A DNA stretch of 64,000 nt. Source: Lachnospiraceae bacterium. Lineage in GTDB: Bacteria > Bacillota > Clostridia > Lachnospirales > Lachnospiraceae. Below, piece by piece: positions 1 to 7,282 of the stretch (position 1 is the first letter of the stretch; every line of letters starts with the position of its first letter). The position numbers were made by a program, and so were the translations under genes. Location of the stretch: contig JAFUYB010000052.1 in the NCBI GenBank assembly GCA_017470735.1, positions 1-64,000 of the forward strand. The letters are read 5' to 3'. The notes beneath the pieces are model-generated. The model ran no database searches, was not told where the DNA came from, and saw only the letters and a program-made list of their open reading frames with translations.

Positions 1-152
1 AGATCGCAGCATTAAAAAATCATATATGGGGATTGTAAGATCAGCGAATAGTGATAAAATATAGGAGTCAGACCGGATCTAAATCAGAGATCCAAAGGTG
101 CTCTTTATTCTGCTATTTCCTACAGTAAATTTACCCGACCGAGAGCCATCGC
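1..152. other. left window edge, no gene seen
   Basis: AT-rich sequence before the first small ORF. No convincing coding frame, RNA gene or repeat is visible. It may be the tail of a unit that begins outside the window. Confidence 0.4.
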
Positions 153-383
153 ATGCTTGAAAAAATTGTAGAGTTATTGAAAAATGTTCCTCAAAGTTAC
201 GATGATTTTGTTCGTTCGATGAAATCAGATTTAAGCAAACGGCCAGACTTAATACCGCTTGTTATGGATTTCATTCTTGAAGATTCCTCCAGAAGCCCCA
301 GCGAGATTCTGGAATATTATTGGCGACTTGAAAAGACGGAAATGTTTTTTGATAAATCAGAAGGTGAACGGCTCGCTGTATAA
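153..383 (+). CDS. small hypothetical protein
   Basis: A 76-residue acidic, helix-rich protein that I do not recognise. It begins MLEKIVELLKNVP and has no signal peptide, membrane segment or obvious metal or nucleotide motif. The frame is closed upstream by a stop at 126-128, so the ATG at 153 is the first good start, but there is no strong Shine-Dalgarno. It lies just upstream of the structured RNA gene and shares the AT-rich composition of the accessory block. It could be a small regulator or the remnant of a longer accessory gene; no function is proposed. Confidence 0.45.
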   Translation: MLEKIVELLKNVPQSYDDFVRSMKSDLSKRPDLIPLVMDFILEDSSRSPSEILEYYWRLEKTEMFFDKSEGERLAV

Positions 384-410
384 ATCATAATTTTAGCATA
401 AAAATATCAG

Positions 411-439
411 TTGTACAAATTTATAAAATATGCTAATAT
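411..439 (+). promoter_or_regulatory. promoter of structured RNA copy 1
   Basis: TTGTAC at 411-416, a 17-bp spacer and TAATAT at 434-439. Transcription would start near 446, a few bases before the 5' arm of the closing stem. The second RNA copy has a similarly placed TTGTCA box, which supports this being the RNA's own promoter. Confidence 0.5.
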
Positions 440-445
440 AAAATG

Positions 446-770
446 GCTAACGAAATCAAGAACAAGGATGTCATGTGTACCACCTATGGGAGCGGCAACT
501 CCCACAGGCAGGGTATGGTAAAGCGAGTACCACACGATACAGTCTTTCGGCTGCGATACACGATTGGAATTATACCACAATAATTAGTATAGTCCAAGCA
601 TGAATGTTACCGCATCCGTAGTTAAGGCAGTCTTTCCGTATATTGCGGGGTGTCGGTGTGGAATTGACCGGCATCCCGTTCTTGATTTCCCAAAAGATTT
701 GCGGGAAATCAAGATTGAAGAAAGCTGTCAGGAGACAGATGTTTTCAGTCTGTTTTCTGACAGCTTTTTT
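446..770 (+). ncRNA. structured RNA, copy 1
   Basis: A non-coding RNA of about 325 nt with its own promoter and terminator. The 5' arm GAAATCAAGAAC (452-463) is the exact complement of GTTCTTGATTTC (678-689). Inside are a stem GTGTA/TACAC (476-480 with 557-561), hairpins at 483-508 (TGGGAG/CTCCCA) and at about 515-533 (GGTA/TACC), a CAGTC/GGCTG hairpin near 540-554, and a hairpin at 648-677 with loop GTGTGGA. A diverged copy at 40507-40897 keeps all these stems with compensatory changes, which is direct evidence for a selected RNA fold. A short open frame (600-782) crosses it but ignores the structure. The family is not identified. It shows none of the hallmarks I know for tmRNA, RNase P or SRP RNA; a raiA-like or other clostridial RNA is possible. 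Confidence 0.75.
722..770 (+). terminator. terminator of structured RNA copy 1
   Basis: AGCTGTCAG (723-731) pairs with CTGACAGCT near 757-765, with an inner ACAGA/TCTGT stem, followed by a T tract. The minus strand also has a T-rich tail after the same hairpin, so it may stop leftward transcription from the promoter at 872-900. The second RNA copy ends in a clearly homologous hairpin. Confidence 0.8.
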
Positions 771-817
771 GTCTTTATTTGATGCGGAAAGATGGCACGG
801 TCTGTTTTCAAAATAAT

Positions 818-844
818 TTTCGCAGAATATGCGGCTCTGCGAAC
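818..844 (+). repeat. left recombination site of invertible cassette
   Basis: Arms TTTCGCAGAA and CTCTGCGAAC flank a 7-bp core TATGCGG (828-834). The site matches the reverse complement of the right site (2221-2247) at 25 of 26 positions, with an identical core. Two short inverted arms around a 7-bp asymmetric overlap is the usual build of a tyrosine-recombinase crossover site. Facing copies predict inversion of the DNA between them. Confidence 0.8.
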
Positions 845-871
845 CGGAAACTCTGTTTTTTTACAAAGGAA

Positions 872-900
872 ATTATATATTTTCCATCCCTGCCCGTCAA
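872..900 (-). promoter_or_regulatory. invertible SigA-type promoter, pointing away from the operon
   Basis: Read on the minus strand: TTGACG (900-895), a 17-bp spacer, and a perfect TATAAT (877-872). It lies 28-56 bp inside the left crossover site and fires outward through it. In the present orientation it faces the terminator of the structured RNA. After inversion between 818-844 and 2221-2247 it would face the operon beginning at 2268, giving a leader of about 65-70 nt that keeps the native AAGGAG ribosome binding site. Confidence 0.75.
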
Positions 901-1034
901 GTTTCCAAAAGAATTTTGGCGATTTTCCGCAAAAAATCGTATATGATGCTTGCCCATAACAGAAAACGGCGTCTTGATATCCGGCAATAATGCCGGAATC
1001 AGCGTCAAAATGTGGTCAGGCAGGAGGAAAAGAG

Positions 1035-2171
1035 ATGGCAAGAAAAGGCGAGAACATTTACAAGAGGAAAGACGGACGGTGGGAAGGACGCTATATAAAG
1101 GAACGGCGGAACGGACGGGCAGTGTACGGCTCTGTTTTCGCACGAACTTATCTTGAAGCCAAGCGGAAGAAAAACGATGCAATAGCACACATACAAGAAT
1201 CCGCAAAACAGAAAGATAAAAAGAAGTGTCCGTCTACGCTTTCAACTATTAGCAGACAGTGGCTGGACGATCTTCGTCTGACCAGGAAACCATCGACTAT
1301 CATGAAATACGAAAACCAGCTCCAGAAACACATATTTCCGGTATTCGGAAACCAGAAAATTGACCAGATTACAAATGATGATATTATTGCATTCAGCAAA
1401 AGTTTACTTTCCGGTCAGGGGACTGCAGATGCTCCGATGTCACCGAAAAGCGTATCCGATATTTTATCCCGCATGAAATCCATCCGCAGATATGCCTTGA
1501 TGGAGGGCATGGAGGTACAGTATGCGGCTGACTGCATTGCCATTCCCCAGCACAGTCAGCCGCTCCGCGTGCTGGACCGTAAAGAGGAAGAGGTGCTGTA
1601 CCGTTACCTGAATGACCATTGCGGTCTTACGGAGCTCGGGATTTTGCTCTGTCTGTTTACCGGAATCCGTCTGGGTGAGTTGTGCGCGCTCAGATGGGAC
1701 GATTTTTCGATGGATGAGCGAAAAGTTCATATCAGACGCACCATGCAGCGGCTGCAGACCAGGGATTCCACCCACAAAACAAAGACTTATATTGACATCA
1801 GTGCACCCAAAAGTGCCTGTTCTATCCGGACAATTCCGATCCCCGATCATATCTTTAATGTATTGCAAAAATCATATGCGGAAAATGCCTACCTGTTGAC
1901 GGGCAGTCTCCAGAAGTTTATCGAGCCCAGGACAATGGAAAACCGGTTCAAAAAAATACTGGCAGACTGCCACATTCCAGACGCAAATTTCCATGCTCTC
2001 CGCCATACCTTTGCTACACGCTGCGTGGAAGTCGGTTTTGACATAAAGAGCCTGAGTGAAATCCTCGGTCACGCATCCATCAGCATCACCTTAGACCGGT
2101 ATGTCCATCCAACCATGGAACTGAAACAAGAGAATATGAACAGACTTTCCAATTTATTTGCCGTCAAATAA
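1035..2171 (+). CDS. tyrosine recombinase of the invertible cassette
   Basis: A 378-residue site-specific integrase/recombinase. Residues about 4-45 resemble the AP2-like arm-binding domain of Tn916-type integrases, about 60-160 the SAM-like core-binding domain, and 180-370 the catalytic domain. The catalytic set is complete: Arg212 (GIRLGEL), His320 and Arg323 (HALRHTF), His346 (LGHAS) and the nucleophile Tyr356 (LDRY). The ATG at 1035 is chosen because AGGAGG lies at 1022-1027; an upstream in-frame start at 990 lacks one. The gene lies entirely between two inverted lox-like sites, with no excisionase, relaxase or phage gene nearby. I infer that it inverts its own cassette. It could instead be the relic of an integrated element, but the paired facing sites argue for a DNA switch. 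Confidence 0.9.
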   Translation: MARKGENIYKRKDGRWEGRYIKERRNGRAVYGSVFARTYLEAKRKKNDAIAHIQESAKQKDKKKCPSTLSTISRQWLDDLRLTRKPSTIMKYENQLQKHIFPVFGNQKIDQITNDDIIAFSKSLLSGQGTADAPMSPKSVSDILSRMKSIRRYALMEGMEVQYAADCIAIPQHSQPLRVLDRKEEEVLYRYLNDHCGLTELGILLCLFTGIRLGELCALRWDDFSMDERKVHIRRTMQRLQTRDSTHKTKTYIDISAPKSACSIRTIPIPDHIFNVLQKSYAENAYLLTGSLQKFIEPRTMENRFKKILADCHIPDANFHALRHTFATRCVEVGFDIKSLSEILGHASISITLDRYVHPTMELKQENMNRLSNLFAVK

Positions 2172-2220
2172 ATGGTCAGAATTTTTCTGCACACAGAAAA
2201 CAAGCGGACTCCCGGCATTT

Positions 2221-2247
2221 TTTCGCAGAGCCGCATACTCTGCGAAA
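2221..2247 (-). repeat. right recombination site of invertible cassette
   Basis: On the plus strand, arms TTTCGCAGAG (2221-2230) and CTCTGCGAAA (2238-2247) are perfect reverse complements around CCGCATA (2231-2237), the reverse complement of the left core. The site ends 13 bp before the AAGGAG of the first operon gene, so inversion leaves that gene's translation signals untouched. Confidence 0.8.
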
Positions 2248-2267
2248 CGATGGATTTTCAAAGGAGT

Positions 2268-3566
2268 ATGACATTGAGAGTGATTGAGGATAAGGGAAAA
2301 GAAATCTATGAGCTGGCAGAAAAGATTTTCCCAATTTGCCGGAGTCTTACGGGGGAAGGTGTCAGAGAGACGATTAATTCTCTGAATGATTACATTAAGC
2401 AGGATGGTCTGCATTTTGACATTCATGAGGTACCTACGGGAACGCAGGTCTTTGATTGGACGATTCCGAAAGAATGGAAAATTCGTGAGGCATATATTGA
2501 AGATAAGCAGGGAAATAAGATTGTTGATATGAAGGATAATAATCTTCATGTCATGGGATATTCTACACCGATAGATAAATGGGTGTCACTTTCCGAACTA
2601 AAGGAGTGCGTATATACTCAGTCGGAACAACCCACCATGATTCCCTATGTCACATCATATTATAAGGAGCGGTACGGATTTTGCATGAGTCAGGTACAAT
2701 TGGATTCGTTAGAAGAAGGCGAGTACCATATATTTGTTGATAGTGAGCTTTTTGATGGAAACTTAACATATGCAGATCTCATTATTCCCGGGGATACTGA
2801 CAATGAGATAATGCTAACCAGTTATACTTGCCATCCTTCGATGGCGAATAACGAATGCTCTGGTCCGGTAGTGCTGTCGGCACTTATCCGATTTGTTAAC
2901 TCACTGAAAAACCGAATATACACATATCGATTTGTTTTGAATCCGGAAACTATTGGCTCTATAACATATTTGAGCCAGAATTTAGAGCATCTCAAGGAAA
3001 GATTAGTGGCTGGAATCGTTCTCTCATGTGTGGGGGATGATAGGGATTATTCCATCGTGCATTCAAGATATGCGCAAACCATAGCAGACAAATCTCTGAC
3101 AGCAGTTTTGAAGGGAAAGCAGACATACACGGAATATTCATTCCTCAAACGAGGCTCTGACGAAAGGCAGTATAATGCTCCCGGTATTGAATTACCCGTA
3201 GTAGGATTTTGCAGATCAAAATATGGAGTATACCCAGAGTATCACACATCGGCTGACAATATGGGGCTGATATCCCCAGCGGGACTGCAGGGGGCATATG
3301 AAACTATGGCACAATGGATATGCTGTATGGAGGCGAACCATAACTACAAGATGACAGTGCTTGGCGAACCGCAGTTGGGCAAACGAGGGCTATATCCTAC
3401 CATATCCCAGAAAGGCAGCTATGATGAAATTACAGCGATGATGGATTTTATAGCTTACGCTGATGGGAAGAATGATCTGTTTGATATTAGTGAGATCATT
3501 GGTGTGTCTCCGTATAATTTGTTGCCAATCATCGAGAAACTAAAAAATAACGCACTTTTAGCATAA
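2268..3566 (+). CDS. DUF4910/DUF2172 aminopeptidase-like protein
   Basis: A protein of about 432 residues of the DUF4910/DUF2172 type: a zinc-peptidase-like (M28-like) fold with an inserted domain and a C-terminal winged helix. Candidate metal ligands are His189 in YTCHPSMANNECSGP and His326 with Asp330 in YHTSADN. Such proteins recur in surface polysaccharide and other biosynthetic loci, where their substrate is mostly unproven. It is the first gene of a tightly packed operon and the first downstream of the invertible cassette. The start is uncertain: AAGGAG (2261-2266) is too close to the ATG at 2268 but ideally placed for a TTG at 2274; in-frame upstream starts overlap the recombination site. 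Codon use is AT-rich, unlike the core genes. Confidence 0.8.
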   Translation: MTLRVIEDKGKEIYELAEKIFPICRSLTGEGVRETINSLNDYIKQDGLHFDIHEVPTGTQVFDWTIPKEWKIREAYIEDKQGNKIVDMKDNNLHVMGYSTPIDKWVSLSELKECVYTQSEQPTMIPYVTSYYKERYGFCMSQVQLDSLEEGEYHIFVDSELFDGNLTYADLIIPGDTDNEIMLTSYTCHPSMANNECSGPVVLSALIRFVNSLKNRIYTYRFVLNPETIGSITYLSQNLEHLKERLVAGIVLSCVGDDRDYSIVHSRYAQTIADKSLTAVLKGKQTYTEYSFLKRGSDERQYNAPGIELPVVGFCRSKYGVYPEYHTSADNMGLISPAGLQGAYETMAQWICCMEANHNYKMTVLGEPQLGKRGLYPTISQKGSYDEITAMMDFIAYADGKNDLFDISEIIGVSPYNLLPIIEKLKNNALLA

Positions 3567-3588
3567 GTATCAAAGGAGAGGCAGACAA

Positions 3589-4443
3589 ATGGATATCAAT
3601 AATCTATGTGATGGACTAAGGGAAAAATTAGAAGAAATCGGGATTGCGGCTGGAGATACCGTATATGTAGCTTCAGATATCCGGTATTTGATCTACTCTA
3701 CTACAAACAAGTTCGGAGCAGATCAAATAGACAGTGCCTTGGATATACTCACAAACACCCTTCAAGAAGTGGTTGGTGATGAGGGCACTATTCTATTCCC
3801 TGTATTTTCTTGGGATTTTTGCCGAGGAAAAGGTTTTGATTATTATAAAACACAGGGTGAAGTGGGAACATACTCAAATTGGATTCTTAATAATCGAAAA
3901 GATTTTAGAAGGACACAGCACCCGCTATATTCATTTATGGTGTGGGGAAAGAAACAAGACATGTTCTGTAACATGAGCAATCAGGATGCATGGGGTGTGG
4001 CTTCCCCATTCTATTATTTGTTGAGAAACGAAGGAAAACAGCTTGAGTTCAATGTCGAATCTTACAAGGGACTCACTTTCATCCATTGTATCGAGCAATG
4101 GGTTAAAGTTCCGTACAGACATTATAAGTATTTCTATGGGAAATATACAGATGCAAACGGAGATACCGAGATTAGGACATACTCAATGTATGTGCGCGAT
4201 TTGGATGTATATGAACATACAAAAACTACTCATCAATATTTGATTGAACACGGTGCTGCGGTAGCAACAGAGTGGGATGGCAATAAATTGACGGTTGTTG
4301 ATATTGCAAAATGCTACGATGTTGTAAAAGAAGATATCATTAACAATGATGGAATAAATAATCTTTCGTTTAAGGATTATGAGTTCCATTATGATACACA
4401 ACAAACAATTCCTTATGAAGTAAGAAATATTCCAGTAGAATGA
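3589..4443 (+). CDS. AAC(3)-family N-acyltransferase
   Basis: 284 residues resembling aminoglycoside 3-N-acetyltransferases. The family signature is RTQHPLYSFMVWG around the catalytic His111. Members use an acyl thioester to acylate an amino group. With a dedicated carrier protein and ligase directly downstream, the donor here may be an acyl-ACP and the acceptor an amino sugar, as suggested for AAC(3)-like genes in glycan loci such as the Campylobacter flagellin glycosylation region; this is inference. AAGGAG precedes the ATG. Antibiotic resistance is possible but less likely given the operon. Confidence 0.8.
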   Translation: MDINNLCDGLREKLEEIGIAAGDTVYVASDIRYLIYSTTNKFGADQIDSALDILTNTLQEVVGDEGTILFPVFSWDFCRGKGFDYYKTQGEVGTYSNWILNNRKDFRRTQHPLYSFMVWGKKQDMFCNMSNQDAWGVASPFYYLLRNEGKQLEFNVESYKGLTFIHCIEQWVKVPYRHYKYFYGKYTDANGDTEIRTYSMYVRDLDVYEHTKTTHQYLIEHGAAVATEWDGNKLTVVDIAKCYDVVKEDIINNDGINNLSFKDYEFHYDTQQTIPYEVRNIPVE

Positions 4444-4460
4444 CACAAAGGAGGAAAACC

Positions 4461-4697
4461 ATGGAAATTGAAAGAAAAGTAAAGGACATAATTGCATCAG
4501 TACTTAATGTCAATATTACTGAAATTGAGGATGATACTGCTATTGGAGATTTACCCGAATGGGATTCCCTTCACCACATCCAGATTATTTCTGCGATAGA
4601 GAAAGCATTTGATTTTCGATTTACTCCGGATGTAATGATGGACTTAGAGGATGTTAGTGATATTGTGAATGCAACAGAGGCAAGAGTTGGCAAGTGA
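4461..4697 (+). CDS. acyl carrier protein
   Basis: A 78-residue stand-alone carrier protein. Ser36 in the EWDSLHH motif is the expected phosphopantetheine attachment site, and the acidic four-helix pattern fits the family. AGGAGG lies just before the ATG at 4461; an earlier in-frame ATG at 4440 overlaps the previous gene and is poorly placed. Its stop overlaps the GTG start of the acyl-activating ligase by four bases (GTGA), suggesting coupled synthesis and partnership. It is not next to fab genes, so it is probably a dedicated carrier for this pathway. Confidence 0.9.
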   Translation: MEIERKVKDIIASVLNVNITEIEDDTAIGDLPEWDSLHHIQIISAIEKAFDFRFTPDVMMDLEDVSDIVNATEARVGK

Positions 4698-6145
4698 CAT
4701 CAATAGTTGAACAGATATTTACTTTCGGGAAAGAACACAAAAATAAGGTCGCACTGGCAAATGGTAAAAGTAGCAAGACTTACGGCGAATTGTTGAATGA
4801 TATACTATGTGCAAAAAAAATTCTTTCTGAAAGATTTAAGATAAAAAAGGGGGATAGAGTAATTCTATCTGCAGATAAGCAGATGGAATTTGTATCTGTT
4901 TATTTTGCCTGTCATCTTCTGGAAGCGGTCACACTACCTATTGCGCCAGATACGAATCCCAAAAGATATGAATTAATCAAAAGCAAGGTTGAGCCAAAAC
5001 TTGTGGTGGGATTCAAGGAGTCCGAAGATGGTGCAATAACTGCTGGGTTGAAAGAGTTTATTTTAGAAAGTGATTTTGTATTTAATGAGGAGACAGCCTT
5101 TCCCTCATTAGATTCATTCGCAGATATTATTTTTACTACAGGAACGACGGGTGAACCTAAAGGCGTACAGCTTTCTCACAGGAATATAATGGCTGCTGCA
5201 AGAAATATCAATACGTTTATAAAGAATGCCACGGACGAGGTAGAGATGCTTGCACTTCCAATATCGCATTCCTTTGGACTAGGAAGAATGAGGTGCGCTT
5301 TATCAAACGGACAAACCCTTGTTTTGTTAGGGAGTTTTGCCAATGTAAAACGTTTTTTCCGTTTTATAAAAGACTATGAGGTAAATGGATTTGGTATGGT
5401 TCCTGCAAGTTGGGCGTTATTAAAGAGACTTAGTGGTGACGAAATTAGCAAATACAAGGATCAGTTAAATTATATTGAAATAGGCTCCGCACCTATGCCA
5501 TTAGAAGAAAAAGAGTATTTGATGCAAATGCTTCCTAAAACGAGAATTTGTATGCACTATGGTTTAACAGAAGCCTCTAGAAGTGCATTTATGGAATTCC
5601 ACGAAGAGGAGAATCGGCTTAACACTGTGGGCAAACAATCTCCAAACATGAACATCACTATCCGGGATGAATCAGGGAATGAACTGCCTGATGGAAACGA
5701 AGGAGAAATCTGTGTCAGCGGCGATGCTGTTACAGTGGGTTATTTGAACATACCTAAGGATGATTCATTTTGGAAAAATTCTTTTCGTACTGGAGACTGG
5801 GGAGTAAAGGATCCAGATGGATATATTACATTAAAAAGTCGAAAGAAAGAGCTGATTAATGTTGGCGGCAAAAAGGTAAGTCCCATTGAGGTGGAGGAAG
5901 TACTTAAAGGAATTGACTTTATTGAAGATTGCGTTTGTATTGGAATACCGGATCAGGATGGTATTCTTGGAGAAGTGGTGAAGGCTTTTGTAGTAACGAA
6001 ACATCCTGAAATGATATCATATGAATCCGTAGAGCCCCTGATTGGAAATCAGTTAGAAGGCTTCAAGCACCCGGTAATATATAGCGTAATCGACGAAATC
6101 CCTAAAACCACCTCTGGGAAAATTCAGCGTTTATCATTGAAATGA
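4694..6145 (+). CDS. AMP-forming acyl ligase loading the ACP
   Basis: A 483-residue member of the acyl-adenylating superfamily. The core motifs are visible: the phosphate-binding loop FTTGTTGEPKG, the adenine motif GLTEASR, RTGDWG, the hinge region GGKKVSPIEVEE, and the C-terminal catalytic Lys in KTTSGKIQR. It would activate a carboxylic acid as an acyl-AMP and transfer it to a thiol, most likely the phosphopantetheine arm of the ACP encoded immediately upstream. The GTG start overlaps the ACP stop. The acid substrate cannot be read from the sequence. Confidence 0.85.
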   Translation: MTSIVEQIFTFGKEHKNKVALANGKSSKTYGELLNDILCAKKILSERFKIKKGDRVILSADKQMEFVSVYFACHLLEAVTLPIAPDTNPKRYELIKSKVEPKLVVGFKESEDGAITAGLKEFILESDFVFNEETAFPSLDSFADIIFTTGTTGEPKGVQLSHRNIMAAARNINTFIKNATDEVEMLALPISHSFGLGRMRCALSNGQTLVLLGSFANVKRFFRFIKDYEVNGFGMVPASWALLKRLSGDEISKYKDQLNYIEIGSAPMPLEEKEYLMQMLPKTRICMHYGLTEASRSAFMEFHEEENRLNTVGKQSPNMNITIRDESGNELPDGNEGEICVSGDAVTVGYLNIPKDDSFWKNSFRTGDWGVKDPDGYITLKSRKKELINVGGKKVSPIEVEEVLKGIDFIEDCVCIGIPDQDGILGEVVKAFVVTKHPEMISYESVEPLIGNQLEGFKHPVIYSVIDEIPKTTSGKIQRLSLK

Positions 6146-6159
6146 TGTAGAGGTATGAT

Positions 6160-7281
6160 ATGTGGCAACCACAAGGGTTTTATAATGAATATACACTCAG
6201 AACACCTGTAATTTTATCCGGTGAAAATTCTGTTAGAGGGTTATATAATTATCCGGCGGCAAAGATTGCAGTAATCCATGGGACCTCATTTTGTGATAGA
6301 GAATTGTTTTTATCCACATTTTCTAAGAGAGAAGTTAGATTCTTTGCTAGAAGCTGGAAAGATGAACCTAGTTTTGAGGGACTACGGGAAACCATCGGAG
6401 AACTTGAGGATTTTAAGCCTGATGTGATTATCGCAGTTGGTGGAGGTTCAGTTATTGATGGCAGTAAGTTATGCCGACTATTATATGAATTTCCCTATTT
6501 CGATCCAAAGACTTCCAGAGTTAGCGGACATATGATGAAAACTCGATTTATTGCAGTGCCAACAACCGTAGGAAGTGGGGCAGAAGTTTCATCTGCTGCA
6601 GTTTTCTACGATTCAATGTCGCAAAGAAAAGACATGGTTGTAATTCATGAACTTCAGCCAGATGTCGTGATTTATGATCAGAAATATATAATTGGCACAC
6701 CCCATAGATTGCTATGCGCATCGGCACTTGATGCAACAGCTCATATTTTGGAAGGGTATGTTTCTATTGTTCAGAACTCCTTTACAGATGTTTTGGCGGA
6801 AGAGGGGTTATCATTATTACATGAAGAACTGAAGATGCTAATTTCAGGCAAAGATTGTAACTACTCCCGTTTGCAATATGCTGGTTACATAGGTGGAATT
6901 GTTCAAAACCATTGCATAGTAGGCGCTGCACATGCAATAGCGCACCAACTTACAGAACAAGGATATTCTCATAGTGAAGCAGTTTCATTGCTGCTCCCTG
7001 CTGTCATTAGAATAAATATGACGAATGGGGATTGCTATGATAGATATAAAACCATTTCTGAGAGGGCTGGTTTTACCAGCATAGATGAGATGTTATATTT
7101 CATAGAAAGTATCGTTGAATTCGCAGGATTATCGAATAGGCGCGATGCTTTGATTGAACATTTAACCAAGGCACAGGAAGAGCAATCATTTTGTCAGAAT
7201 GCGATTAATGACAGAGGTGGAAACGGAAATCCTGTCGAAATAACAGGCGAATATATCAAACAACTAATCAGGAGTATGTAA
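6160..7281 (+). CDS. iron-containing alcohol dehydrogenase
   Basis: A 373-residue group III (Fe-type) alcohol dehydrogenase. It has the NAD-binding glycine motif AVGGGSVIDGSK, the TTVGSGAEVS loop and the metal ligands Asp191 and His195 (ALDATAHILEG) with His258 and His262 (GAAHAIAHQL). The family interconverts aldehydes or ketones and alcohols. In this operon the natural role is reduction of the aldehyde released by the downstream LuxC-like reductase. The gene starts 14 bases after the ligase and ends one base before the next start. Confidence 0.85.
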   Translation: MWQPQGFYNEYTLRTPVILSGENSVRGLYNYPAAKIAVIHGTSFCDRELFLSTFSKREVRFFARSWKDEPSFEGLRETIGELEDFKPDVIIAVGGGSVIDGSKLCRLLYEFPYFDPKTSRVSGHMMKTRFIAVPTTVGSGAEVSSAAVFYDSMSQRKDMVVIHELQPDVVIYDQKYIIGTPHRLLCASALDATAHILEGYVSIVQNSFTDVLAEEGLSLLHEELKMLISGKDCNYSRLQYAGYIGGIVQNHCIVGAAHAIAHQLTEQGYSHSEAVSLLLPAVIRINMTNGDCYDRYKTISERAGFTSIDEMLYFIESIVEFAGLSNRRDALIEHLTKAQEEQSFCQNAINDRGGNGNPVEITGEYIKQLIRSM

Positions 7282-7282
7282 T

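Noticed and set aside
446-770. Assignment as 6S RNA, tmRNA, RNase P RNA or SRP RNA
   Set aside because: I could not find the hallmark features of these RNAs, such as a tRNA-like end with tag frame, the conserved RNase P core or the SRP loop. The multibranch shape is also unlike the single rod of 6S RNA.
600-782. Open frame of 60 codons within RNA copy 1
   Set aside because: It crosses the conserved RNA stems and the terminator, is not preserved in copy 2, and has no ribosome binding site.
818-2247. Recombinase cassette as an integrative element with attL and attR
   Set aside because: The two sites are in inverted orientation, which gives inversion rather than excision, and no excisionase, relaxase, phage or conjugation gene lies inside.
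3589-4443. Aminoglycoside resistance gene
   Set aside because: The family matches, but the gene is embedded in an acyl-processing operon beside a dedicated ACP and ligase, so a biosynthetic role is more likely.
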